Origin: an uncultured Collinsella sp.
GTDB taxonomy: Bacteria; Actinomycetota; Coriobacteriia; Coriobacteriales; Coriobacteriaceae
Direction of reading: 5' to 3'
Length of the DNA stretch: 7,609 bases
Assembly (NCBI GenBank): GCA_902478365.1
Contig: CABSKX010000076.1
Span: 1-7,609, forward strand
Shown: positions 1-5,486 of the stretch, one piece after another
Layout: each line of letters starts with the position of its first letter
Position numbering within the stretch: position 1 is the stretch's first letter
The notes under the pieces: generated by a model
The model's input: the letters and a program-made list of their open reading frames with translations, nothing else
Told to the model about the DNA's origin: nothing
The model's database searches: none
Position numbers and translations under genes: made by a program

Positions 1-30
1 GGGGGCAATTCGATCTGCGGATTGTTTTCA

Positions 31-240
31 GGGGAAGCCCCAAGGGGACCTGCGCAGCCTCGACAGGATAATCGCATTCGCTGATTTAATCTTGTGCTCC
101 AACGGAGCCACAGACGAGAGGCCTTCGCGCTGCGGAATAATTTTGAGGGGAACACCCCGACCATCCCTGCGTTTACCTTGCTGAGGATGTCTACAGGGAC
201 CCACGCTTTGAAGGGGCGCCGGGCAGATAGGGGCTTTTTA
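31..240 (+). ncRNA. candidate structured RNA, class unknown
   Basis: This stretch has no convincing gene but many complementary segments. AAGCCCC (35-41) can pair with GGGGCTT (230-236), which runs straight into a T tract ending at 239, so the outer stem could be a transcript-closing stem or terminator. Inside, CGCAGC (53-58) pairs with GCTGCG (129-134) and CTCG (59-62) with CGAG (115-118). TGTG-CTCC (93-100) folds on GGAG-C-CACA (104-112) around an AAC loop. Further stems are GGGG/CCCC (147-150/155-158) and TCCCTG/CAGGGA (164-169/194-199). A competing pairing joins ATCTGC (13-18) with GCAGAT (223-228). The length of about 200 nt would suit a 6S-like RNA or a leader. I could not match it to tmRNA, RNase P RNA, SRP RNA or a riboswitch by their conserved cores. 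The plus strand is inferred from the T tract. Confidence 0.35.
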
Positions 241-245
241 GGTTA

Positions 246-274
246 CATAATAAACTGTTTATCTATGCTACTAT
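246..274 (+). promoter_or_regulatory. candidate promoter for the secreted-protein unit
   Basis: An extended -10 element TGC-TACTAT lies at 266-274. Seventeen bases upstream is a poor -35, CATAAT (246-251). Transcription would start near 281, leaving a leader of about 27 nt before the GTG at 308. The surrounding bases are A+T-rich, unlike the G+C-rich block before 240. The -35 match is weak, so this is a tentative call. Confidence 0.3.
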
Positions 275-294
275 TTAACTAGGCATCGCAGTAT

Positions 295-299
295 GGAGG
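295..299 (+). promoter_or_regulatory. ribosome binding site deciding the start at 308
   Basis: GGAGG lies 8 nt upstream of the GTG at 308. An in-frame ATG at 293 overlaps this Shine-Dalgarno sequence and has none of its own, so translation should begin at 308. Confidence 0.65.
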
Positions 300-307
300 T
301 GGTCAAA

Positions 308-823
308 GTGTTACGCACACTCAAAGCTTCGTTTTTCCTCTCGATACTTTTGATATTACCGATATGTTTCTCGTTTAGCCCTTCGACTGCTTATGCTGCA
401 GAAAGCGATGCTGTCGCAATTTCTGGCGCAACCCAAGATTTTGATTTAACGAAAGGTCCCGAGCAGTCTCATCAAATCAAGCTTAAGGATGGGACCGTTG
501 CAGTAATAGGAATTAAAAAAACCAATGAACCCAGCCTGATATGGGACAGTTACTACAACAACGCATCTGGAACTTGGACTATCTATTACAACAGTCCTTT
601 TATTTATCGCGAATTCAAGATCAAGATAGCGAACTCGCTCATTACCAGCGCTTGGGGACAAAACTATACGACTATCGGCTGTACGGTAACTAACGAGTCC
701 TTTATATGGAACTCGAAACAGGCGACATATCGACTCAACTATGAATCGATGGGGATGACGTCCGGTATCGCCGTGTTGCAAGCGACCATGGAAGGCAGCA
801 CGCTCCACACCTATGCAAACTAG
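308..823 (+). CDS. small secreted protein, DUF5626-like
   Basis: A 171-residue exported protein of unknown function. Starting at GTG 308, it opens with a classic signal peptide: a basic start (MLRTLK), a hydrophobic core (about residues 7-24) and an AYA-type signal peptidase I site near residue 30, with no lipobox cysteine. The mature part is about 140 residues, rich in Ser, Thr, Asn, Trp and Tyr. Its C-terminal half has alternating short hydrophobic segments suggesting a beta-sandwich, including TIGCTVTNESFIW and ATYRLNYESMGM. This pattern resembles the DUF5626 family of small Gram-positive secreted proteins; the assignment is from memory and moderate. It has a single mature cysteine, so no internal disulfide. 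Twenty-four bases after its stop begins a 34-residue membrane peptide with its own ribosome binding site, and a terminator follows, so the two form a small operon. Its A+T-rich codon use differs from the core genes and suggests acquisition. Confidence 0.7.
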   Translation: MLRTLKASFFLSILLILPICFSFSPSTAYAAESDAVAISGATQDFDLTKGPEQSHQIKLKDGTVAVIGIKKTNEPSLIWDSYYNNASGTWTIYYNSPFIYREFKIKIANSLITSAWGQNYTTIGCTVTNESFIWNSKQATYRLNYESMGMTSGIAVLQATMEGSTLHTYAN

Positions 824-847
824 ACTCACATCAATTGAGGAAGTTCA

Positions 848-952
848 ATGATCCCAATTCCTGCACGCTCAGACATTATGATCGCTCTCGTTTGGATTCT
901 CGTCGGAGTGCTTATTTGGCATATCTGCAAATGGGTTAAAAACAAGAAATAG
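848..952 (+). CDS. 34-residue single-pass membrane peptide
   Basis: A short gene of 34 codons. The ATG at 848 is preceded by a good Shine-Dalgarno sequence (GAGGAA, 837-842) with 5 nt spacing. The peptide begins MIPIPARSD, has one hydrophobic segment (about residues 10-26, IMIALVWILVGVLIWHI) and ends in a basic tail, CKWVKNKK. The basic C-terminal end predicts a cytoplasmic C terminus with the N terminus outside. It lies 24 nt after the secreted-protein gene and just before an intrinsic terminator, so it is probably the last gene of that unit. The function is unknown. The pairing could mean a membrane anchor, an immunity or chaperone partner for the secreted protein, or a small toxin-like peptide; the sequence does not decide. 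Confidence 0.6.
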   Translation: MIPIPARSDIMIALVWILVGVLIWHICKWVKNKK

Positions 953-986
953 TTGATAAAACGTATATGCCATTTATGCGATGCTT

Positions 987-1014
987 GGGGCCGTTAAATC
1001 GGCCCCTATTTCTA
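987..1014 (+). terminator. intrinsic terminator after the secreted-protein unit
   Basis: A perfect 7-bp stem, GGGGCCG (987-993) with CGGCCCC (1000-1006), encloses the loop TTAAAT. It is followed by the T-rich stretch TATTTCTA on the plus strand. It lies 34 nt after the stop of the small membrane peptide and should end that transcript. Confidence 0.8.
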
Positions 1015-1154
1015 TAGCTTTTCAAGCAGCAGTCACCCATTTGGAAGTCGCAATGCCATTCATACGATTTCGGCCCTTTAAGCCGCTATCTATTGGTAGG
1101 GACTCTTGCTGGTAAGGAGCGCTTACTAGATACAAACCTTGGCAATATATTGGT
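1015..1154. other. intergenic space between convergent units
   Basis: There is no gene here. Two minor inverted repeats are visible: CGGC/GCCG around a 7-nt loop (1071-1085) and GTAAG/CTTAC around GAGCG (1112-1126). Neither is followed by a T tract on the minus strand, so no clear terminator for the helix-turn-helix gene was found. Confidence 0.5.
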
Positions 1155-1853
1155 TTAGGCGGCGCTGGTTTCTTTGTATTCGAAGACTGGCTCTAGGAGA
1201 TCTTCGATGTTGCAGTGGAGGACTTTTGCTATGGCTCTTACGCTTGTTACCGAAGCTTCATTAATGTTTCTCTGGCGCTGCTCGTACATTTGGATTGAGC
1301 GGAGTGACACACCCGATTCGTATGCTAGGTCTTGTTGGGTTTTCTTAAGCTTCTTTCTTGCTAACGCAAGTTTGGTTTGCCTGGACGCTTTTTTCGCCAT
1401 ATCGCAGACGAGGCGAGCCACGCGTTCCTCCGAGGCTTCGTGCCAGGGATAGTACAGACTGCGCAGTGCGTCAAACGGAACGACATGCAGCAGGTCTTCG
1501 AAAGACTCTCCTAGGCGCCACTGAAGGTATGCCAATATCCAGCCTGTCCAATATTCCGGTGTCTTTTCGAATCGGTAGGTTCGATTTGGCATCGGCCTTG
1601 ATTGGTAGCCCGACCTTTCGGCGATAAGCGCGAATAGCTCAACGCCCGATTTTCCCGATACGACCCATGCGTTGCCACGCTCAAACTCACGGGCTACGCC
1701 GCTCAGGCAAAAGAGTTCAGCGACCTCGGACCCTTCCGCTCCATAGTCGTTCACGGCATAGTCGAAGCAGTCGCCGAGGTTGTTCATTGCATCCTCGAGG
1801 TAGTAGACGGGGTATGTCCTACTCGGCCCACAATCCGTTAACTCTTGGATCAT
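1155..1853 (-). CDS. Xre-type helix-turn-helix protein, putative antitoxin/repressor
   Basis: A 232-residue protein with an Xre/Cro-type DNA-binding domain at its C terminus (about residues 161-221). Its recognition core is TQQDLAYESGVSLRSIQMYE, followed by the usual last helix ending NIEDLLEP. The N-terminal 150 residues form a separate domain containing AMNNLGDCFDYAVND and YWTGWILAYLQWRLG. This resembles helix-turn-helix partners of DUF3990 genes in gut Firmicutes and Coriobacteria, recalled from memory. The ATG at 1853 is backed by AGGGAGG (1864-1870) with about 10 nt spacing. The gene overlaps the last 35 nt of the upstream DUF3990 gene in a different frame, so translation may be coupled. 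The layout suggests it neutralises the DUF3990 protein and represses the operon, perhaps through the inverted repeat upstream. The HTH assignment is secure; the antitoxin role is inference. Confidence 0.82.
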   Translation of the reverse strand: MIQELTDCGPSRTYPVYYLEDAMNNLGDCFDYAVNDYGAEGSEVAELFCLSGVAREFERGNAWVVSGKSGVELFALIAERSGYQSRPMPNRTYRFEKTPEYWTGWILAYLQWRLGESFEDLLHVVPFDALRSLYYPWHEASEERVARLVCDMAKKASRQTKLALARKKLKKTQQDLAYESGVSLRSIQMYEQRQRNINEASVTSVRAIAKVLHCNIEDLLEPVFEYKETSAA

Positions 1854-2502
1854 TTAAATCAATCCTCCCTGTCATTAAATCCCTAATGTAGACACCCTCA
1901 GAGTCGAATCCATTCACAGTTTCCAGGTACTTGCGCCGCGCGTTCTGCTCTCGCTTAAAGCGCTTGGGATAATACTCAGATCCCAACGCCTGCCTCCATT
2001 CGCGGAATCTGATTGCTGAAAACGCACGCTCACTCATAAGAGCGTATTGGATGCCCAAATCGCCCAAACGCATAATGAGTTGCAGTTGCCTAAGCGAGAT
2101 CATGCCGTTAACGAACTGTCTTGCAAACGAAAAGTAGGAATCGTCGGCGCGATAACCTCGAATTACGTCATAGGGAGAAATATCAATCAGGCAGTTATCC
2201 AGCAGATAGCGAAGTCCTTCGCGCGCCAGCGGTGTCGAAACATTGAACTCCCTATTGTTAGCCAAAATCGCAAGCCAATTGAGAATTGAAAACTCCCCGG
2301 ACTCCAAGTCCAAGACCGCAAGACCATCCATATCGAGCTCGTATCGATTCGCGATACCATCGGACTCAGTCCGGCATGCCCACTCCATTGCCATTTCCTC
2401 ATGTGGCGTGCAATAAAACCCACACCCATAGTCATTGAATTGTCTGCATTTATCCAACGACGGATGCTCGACAACAACCTCCGACCCGTGCCAAAGCTCC
2501 AT
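1819..2502 (-). CDS. DUF3990 protein, putative ADP-ribosyltransferase-like toxin
   Basis: A 227-residue protein whose N-terminal part matches the DUF3990 pattern: LWHGS (residues 3-7, with His5), then DYGCGFYCT (24-32, with Tyr30) and a helix around EMAMEWACR (36-44). A later IQYALMSERAFSAIRF segment fits the end of the domain. DUF3990 is placed in the ADP-ribosyltransferase superfamily, where the early His and Tyr help bind NAD; catalysis by this copy is inference. About 50 residues follow, basic then acidic, with no recognised domain. The start is ATG 2502, because GGAGG (2508-2512) lies 5 nt upstream; a TTG at 2514 overlaps that site. It precedes and overlaps the Xre-type gene, giving a toxin-first module like RES-Xre pairs. 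Composition is A+T-richer than engB and suggests transfer. It could instead modify a non-self target such as phage RNA or protein. Confidence 0.75.
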   Translation of the reverse strand: MELWHGSEVVVEHPSLDKCRQFNDYGCGFYCTPHEEMAMEWACRTESDGIANRYELDMDGLAVLDLESGEFSILNWLAILANNREFNVSTPLAREGLRYLLDNCLIDISPYDVIRGYRADDSYFSFARQFVNGMISLRQLQLIMRLGDLGIQYALMSERAFSAIRFREWRQALGSEYYPKRFKREQNARRKYLETVNGFDSEGVYIRDLMTGRIDLNDPRVNGLWAE

Positions 2503-2507
2503 ATCGA

Positions 2508-2512
2508 CCTCC
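2508..2512 (-). promoter_or_regulatory. ribosome binding site deciding the start at 2502
   Basis: Minus-strand GGAGG lies 5 nt before ATG 2502. The alternative TTG start at 2514 sits on this site and would lack one of its own. Confidence 0.65.
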
Positions 2513-2520
2513 AAACAAAA

Positions 2521-2567
2521 ATATCACCCCAGCGATAGTGTACCAATAACTATCACTGGGGTGATAT
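2521..2567. repeat. 19-bp inverted repeat between engB and the DUF3990/Xre module
   Basis: The left arm (2521-2539, ATATCACCCCAGCGATAGT) and right arm (2549-2567) are complementary in 18 of 19 positions around a 9-nt spacer. On the minus strand the hairpin runs directly into TTTT-G-TTT (2513-2520), the form of an intrinsic terminator for engB, whose stop is 37 nt upstream. The same element ends 18 nt before the DUF3990 start codon, where an operator bound by the Xre-type protein would be expected. A TTGGTA...TATCTA pair with 16-nt spacing upstream on the minus strand could place transcription within it, but the match is poor. Both roles may apply. Confidence 0.7.
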
Positions 2568-2603
2568 AGATAGATGCAAACTATTGCCTACCAAGAGCCC
2601 TTA

Positions 2604-3194
2604 CTAAAGGCAGGCCTCGGCAATGCGGCGCTTGAGTTCGTCGATGCCGGTGCCGGTCTGGGAGCTTGTGATGATCACGTTCTCGGCCGGAACGTTGAGT
2701 TGCTTTTTGATGGCCGCTGCCTGGCGGGCCTGCTGGGTGCGGCTGAGCTTGTCGGCCTTGGTGAGGCAGACGATAAAGTTGAACTCGTTGCCCTGCAGGT
2801 AGTCAATCATGTCATGGTCGAGCTTACTGGGATCGTGGCGAATGTCCACCAGCGATACAACCAGGTTAAAGCTGCGCTCCGAGTCGAAGAAGTCGCCGAT
2901 AAGTTCTGCCCAACGGTCGCGCTCGGCCTTGGAACGACGGGCGAAACCATAGCCCGGCAGGTCGACGAAGTGCACGTCGTCAGCCTCAAAGAAGTTGATG
3001 TTGCTCGTCTTGCCCGGCGTGCTCGAAACCTTGACGAGATTCTTGCGGCCAAAAAGCTTGTTCATGATCGACGACTTGCCCACGTTGGAGCGGCCGACGA
3101 AGCTCACCTCGGGGCAGGTGGACTCGGGAATCTGCGAAACCTTGCCATAGCTGGCAACGAACTTGGCAAGCTGGTAGTTAATTGAATCGGCCAT
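2604..3194 (-). CDS. engB: ribosome biogenesis GTP-binding protein EngB/YsxC
   Basis: A 196-residue GTPase of the TrmE-Era-EngA-EngB family that assists late large-subunit (50S) ribosome assembly in the cytoplasm. All G motifs are present: G1 GRSNVGKS (34-41), G2 within STPGKT (58-63), G3 DLPGYG (78-83), G4 TKAD (145-148) and G5 around TSSQTGTG (176-183). The length is normal for the family. The start is ATG 3194, with AAGGAG (3200-3205) five bases upstream; the frame remains open to 3323, but that extension is basic, unlike EngB, and overlaps mtnN. The gene follows mtnN by 38 nt with no terminator between, so the two are likely co-transcribed. Downstream, the 2521-2567 hairpin may end the transcript. 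Confidence 0.95.
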   Translation of the reverse strand: MADSINYQLAKFVASYGKVSQIPESTCPEVSFVGRSNVGKSSIMNKLFGRKNLVKVSSTPGKTSNINFFEADDVHFVDLPGYGFARRSKAERDRWAELIGDFFDSERSFNLVVSLVDIRHDPSKLDHDMIDYLQGNEFNFIVCLTKADKLSRTQQARQAAAIKKQLNVPAENVIITSSQTGTGIDELKRRIAEACL

Positions 3195-3232
3195 GGACAC
3201 TCCTTGGTCGTAGGTTCTTACAAAAGAGCGCG

Positions 3233-3973
3233 CTAATAGGTAGCAGCGATACGGCGAACGATATCGAGCGTAATGCCACTCGCGGTACGAGCATACTCGA
3301 ACAGATCGAACTCGCGGTCGCAAATCGCATCGTACGCCTCGTCACAATTATCGCTGATAGCGCGCAGCACCAGGCAATCGACACCATTTTTGGTTGCGAC
3401 ATGGGCAATTGCCGCGCCCTCCATGCCAACACAATCGGCATGCGTCGCCTCGATAGCGTCGTTGCGCATGGCGGCGCCCGTCACAAAGCGGTTACCCGTG
3501 GCAATCGTGCCGACCAGGAATTGTTTGGCTCCCTCGTTCGAAGCGGCTGCATTTGTCGAAGCATCAACAAACCCACGTTCAGCAAGCACGTCGGCAGCAA
3601 TATCGACCAGCGCAGGCGTCGAGCCAAACTCCTCGAGCCCCGGTGCAGACTCGGCGATAAGCGCGGTATCGGTATCCAAATAGCGCAGGCGTTTGCCGAT
3701 GACTACGTCGTCGATATGGAGCTTGGGGTTCAAACCGCCCGCGATACCCGAAAGCACAACTGCCTGCGGAGCATACTTGCTAATGAGGTGCTGTGTTGCG
3801 GCAGCGGCATTCACCGTGCCCATGCCCGCCGTTGTGGCGACAAGCGTCAGGCCGTCGAGCCCGCCGGTCACAACGTTCAAGCCCGCCTCCTGTACCATGC
3901 AAACGTTACTCAACTCTTCCTTAATCTGCATGATCTCTTTTTCGAGTGCACCGATAATCGCGATGGTAGCCAT
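3233..3973 (-). CDS. mtnN: 5'-methylthioadenosine/S-adenosylhomocysteine nucleosidase
   Basis: A 246-residue enzyme of the PNP/UDP phosphorylase superfamily. It hydrolyses 5'-methylthioadenosine and S-adenosylhomocysteine to adenine plus methylthioribose or S-ribosylhomocysteine, clearing inhibitory products of SAM use and feeding methionine salvage. The N terminus IIGALEKE carries Glu13, equivalent to catalytic Glu12 of the E. coli enzyme. GIAGG (76-80) is the phosphate-loop equivalent, GMEGAAIA holds the ribose-binding Met184-Glu185 pair, and AISD ends in Asp208, the base-protonating residue. One change is seen: the usual VEMEG reads VGMEG, altering the first Glu only. The start is ATG 3973, with GGGG-type Shine-Dalgarno bases 6 nt upstream; a TTG at 3985 would add four residues. 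It leads a likely mtnN-engB transcript with a promoter at 4012-4042. Confidence 0.92.
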   Translation of the reverse strand: MATIAIIGALEKEIMQIKEELSNVCMVQEAGLNVVTGGLDGLTLVATTAGMGTVNAAAATQHLISKYAPQAVVLSGIAGGLNPKLHIDDVVIGKRLRYLDTDTALIAESAPGLEEFGSTPALVDIAADVLAERGFVDASTNAAASNEGAKQFLVGTIATGNRFVTGAAMRNDAIEATHADCVGMEGAAIAHVATKNGVDCLVLRAISDNCDEAYDAICDREFDLFEYARTASGITLDIVRRIAATY

Positions 3974-4011
3974 GCCATTCCCCAAACCTATACGAAATTC
4001 TCAACCACGGT

Positions 4012-4042
4012 ATGGTACCAGCATTTTGTTTGACCTCGTCAA
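4012..4042 (-). promoter_or_regulatory. candidate promoter for mtnN-engB
   Basis: On the minus strand, TTGACG (4037-4042) and an extended -10, TGG-TACCAT (4012-4020), are separated by 19 nt. Transcription would begin near 4005, about 32 nt before ATG 3973. The -35 lies in a perfect 7-bp inverted repeat, GTTTGAC-GAG-GTCAAAC (4028-4044), which could be a small operator; it lacks a T tract and is not a terminator. The spacer is slightly long. Confidence 0.4.
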
Positions 4043-4051
4043 ACGAACACG

Positions 4052-5170
4052 CTAGGCCAGCGCAGCTCGCGTATCAAACAGAGCCTTTGCAATCGCAGCC
4101 GTAACCTCGCTCGAGCGGTCGCTCCATGGCATCGATGTCATGATGCTCATGACATAGGTACGGCCATCGATGTCGATAAGGCCCGCATCGCATGTCGAAT
4201 AGCAACCCTCCTCGCTAATCCAGCCTGCCTTGTTGCGCACCAAGGCTTGGTTGTCCGCAATACCGTCACGAATAAACGAGCGCGATGTTGATGACAGCAG
4301 TTCAGATAACCACTGGGAGGTCTCACTGCCACAGCTCAAATACTCGTTCATCTCGCGCCACAACTTGGCCGAGGTTCGCGGGCAATAGGTGGGAAAATCA
4401 CTCATCGGATCGAGTGCGGTATCGTAATCGACGCCAAGACTGACAATCCAATCCTCGTAACCGACACGGTCAAACGCCGCGCGTAACGCAATAAACGAAT
4501 CGTTGTCCGAATTAACGACCGAGGCCTCGATCAGGTCGCGCACCGTCTGCCAGCCCATGTTGTAGCCACCATAGGTGCCAAGGGAATCATCGAGTGAGAC
4601 CTGGCCCGTCTCGACCAGGGATTCGCAGATGTACAACGCATAGAGTGCCTTATAACTGCTCGCACCGTACACCTCGGCGTCCGCGTCATACGTCACGCCC
4701 TTGCCGCTCGTCAGATCGTAAAACACCACGCCCACATCGCCCAGCTCCTGCGCCTGACTCAGGGCATCTTGGAGCGCGGCGAGGCTCTCATCCTCCAGGG
4801 CGGGGATCTGGTTATCAACCAGCGAGAAGGTCTGCACGGTATCGCCTGAGGGAATATCGTTAAAGTCCGCCTTCGAAAGCCTCGTCTTGAGGCTCGCTGT
4901 CGACAGGGTTTGGCTTGCGGTGGCTTTAGATTCAGAGACCTTTTTGTTTTGCATCTGTACCGTTGACGCATCTGAGTGTGCCATTCGCTCCGACGCGTAG
5001 GTTTTGGCGGTAATTCCGAGGATAATAACCGCCAACGTCAGCATCCCAATGGCGGCAATCTTCGTCACGCGGATGCAAGCGTCAGCAAGGCCACGCGAAG
5101 ACGTGCCCTTCGTCTCATATCTGCTGCCATGCTGCGGCACATACTCGTCCCTCGATGCGTTGTTTCGCAC
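4052..5170 (-). CDS. membrane-anchored serine hydrolase, class A beta-lactamase/PBP fold
   Basis: A 372-residue protein with a basic cytoplasmic N terminus, one membrane segment (about 37-55), a Ser/Thr/Lys-rich linker to about 125, and an extracellular hydrolase domain (about 126-372). The active-site motifs of the penicillin-binding protein/beta-lactamase superfamily are present: S171-S-Y-K174 (nucleophile Ser171), S221-D-N223, and K314-A-G316 in place of KTG. The ExxLN motif carrying the deacylating glutamate of true class A beta-lactamases is not seen about 36 residues after SDN. It is therefore more likely a cell-wall peptidase or transpeptidase-like enzyme than an antibiotic-degrading one, which is inference. 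The start is GTG 5170, with AGGAGA (5175-5180) four bases upstream. It lies upstream of mtnN in the same direction with a 78-nt gap. A candidate promoter sits at 5208-5236. Confidence 0.82.
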   Translation of the reverse strand: MRNNASRDEYVPQHGSRYETKGTSSRGLADACIRVTKIAAIGMLTLAVIILGITAKTYASERMAHSDASTVQMQNKKVSESKATASQTLSTASLKTRLSKADFNDIPSGDTVQTFSLVDNQIPALEDESLAALQDALSQAQELGDVGVVFYDLTSGKGVTYDADAEVYGASSYKALYALYICESLVETGQVSLDDSLGTYGGYNMGWQTVRDLIEASVVNSDNDSFIALRAAFDRVGYEDWIVSLGVDYDTALDPMSDFPTYCPRTSAKLWREMNEYLSCGSETSQWLSELLSSTSRSFIRDGIADNQALVRNKAGWISEEGCYSTCDAGLIDIDGRTYVMSIMTSMPWSDRSSEVTAAIAKALFDTRAALA

Positions 5171-5207
5171 GTGGTCTCCTGACTGCTACCGTTCATATAC
5201 GAGCAGC

Positions 5208-5236
5208 ATAATACCGAGCAGGCATTTCTTTCCAAA
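5208..5236 (-). promoter_or_regulatory. candidate promoter for the serine hydrolase
   Basis: On the minus strand, TTTGGA (5231-5236) and TATTAT (5208-5213) are 17 nt apart. The -10 matches the consensus in five of six bases and the -35 in three. Transcription would begin near 5201, giving a leader of about 30 nt before GTG 5170. Confidence 0.4.
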
Positions 5237-5329
5237 GATATTCAGCGGCGTTTAAGGCGTCTTTAAAGAAACCACAAGCGTATTTATCCAAATGGCACGA
5301 TTCTGTTGCGCATCTCCGCCCAAAACGCA

Positions 5330-5394
5330 GTTGCGGTGGAATAATTCCTGCTTGGGCGGCATAAGCCGAAAAACAAGAACTATTCCACCGCAAC
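5330..5394. repeat. 65-nt palindromic element with about 20-bp arms
   Basis: The left arm (5330-5349) and right arm (5375-5394) begin and end with GTTGCGGTGGAATA and its complement and match in 18 of 20 positions. The loop holds an inner hairpin, CGGC-ATAA-GCCG (5357-5368). A competing pairing joins CCGCCCAA (5316-5323) with TTGGGCGG (5352-5359). Neither side ends in a T tract, so it is not a plain terminator. Its form is that of a dispersed palindromic repeat (REP- or MITE-like). Whether it recurs in the genome cannot be seen here. Confidence 0.7.
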
Positions 5395-5426
5395 TTGACG
5401 GGACTCTTTGGCAATCAACTTGGTGT

Positions 5427-5469
5427 CCAGGGGCACTCATTTAAGTCTGTCCCCAATGAGTGCCCTTGG
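5427..5469. repeat. 15-bp inverted repeat downstream of pflA
   Basis: The segment 5427-5441 pairs with 5455-5469 around a 13-nt loop. Eleven pairs (GGGCACTCATT with AATGAGTGCCC) are perfect, followed by one G-T pair and three more. The loop contains GTCTGTCCCC. It starts 17 nt after the pflA stop and lacks a T tract, so it could protect the pflA mRNA 3' end or be an IS200/RAYT-type palindrome. The loop motif resembles such elements from memory only. Confidence 0.6.
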
Positions 5470-5486
5470 GGAGCGAAAATGGCTCG

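Noticed and set aside
1..240. tmRNA, RNase P RNA, SRP RNA, TPP or cobalamin riboswitch
   Set aside because: I looked for the tRNA-like ends and tag frame, the GAGGAAAGTCC core, GGAAGGAAGCAG, CTGAGA/GAACCTGATC and GCCACTG; none is present. A GCTGAGG and a TTTGAA were seen but not in TPP context.
94..282. 62-codon plus-strand open frame
   Set aside because: It lies inside the structured segment, has no ribosome binding site, shows no protein-like pattern and ends just before the next promoter.
293..307. Upstream ATG for the secreted protein
   Set aside because: It overlaps the GGAGG that serves GTG 308 and has no site of its own; it would also add acidic and polar residues before the signal peptide.
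446..829. 127-codon minus-strand frame opposite the secreted protein
   Set aside because: It is antisense to a gene with a clear signal peptide and ribosome binding site and has no recognisable domain.
2574..3185. 203-codon plus-strand frame opposite engB
   Set aside because: It is antisense to engB, whose G motifs are all intact; the frame is a high-GC shadow.
3195..3323. N-terminal extension of EngB
   Set aside because: The extension overlaps mtnN, is Arg/Tyr-rich unlike EngB, and AAGGAG is placed for ATG 3194.
3182..4033. 283-codon plus-strand frame opposite mtnN
   Set aside because: It is fully antisense to the well-supported mtnN, with low-complexity Arg/Ala/His-rich content typical of a shadow frame in high-GC DNA.
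4028..4044. Terminator after the hydrolase gene
   Set aside because: The 7-bp stem with a 3-nt loop lacks a T tract on either strand and overlaps the better-supported mtnN -35 element.
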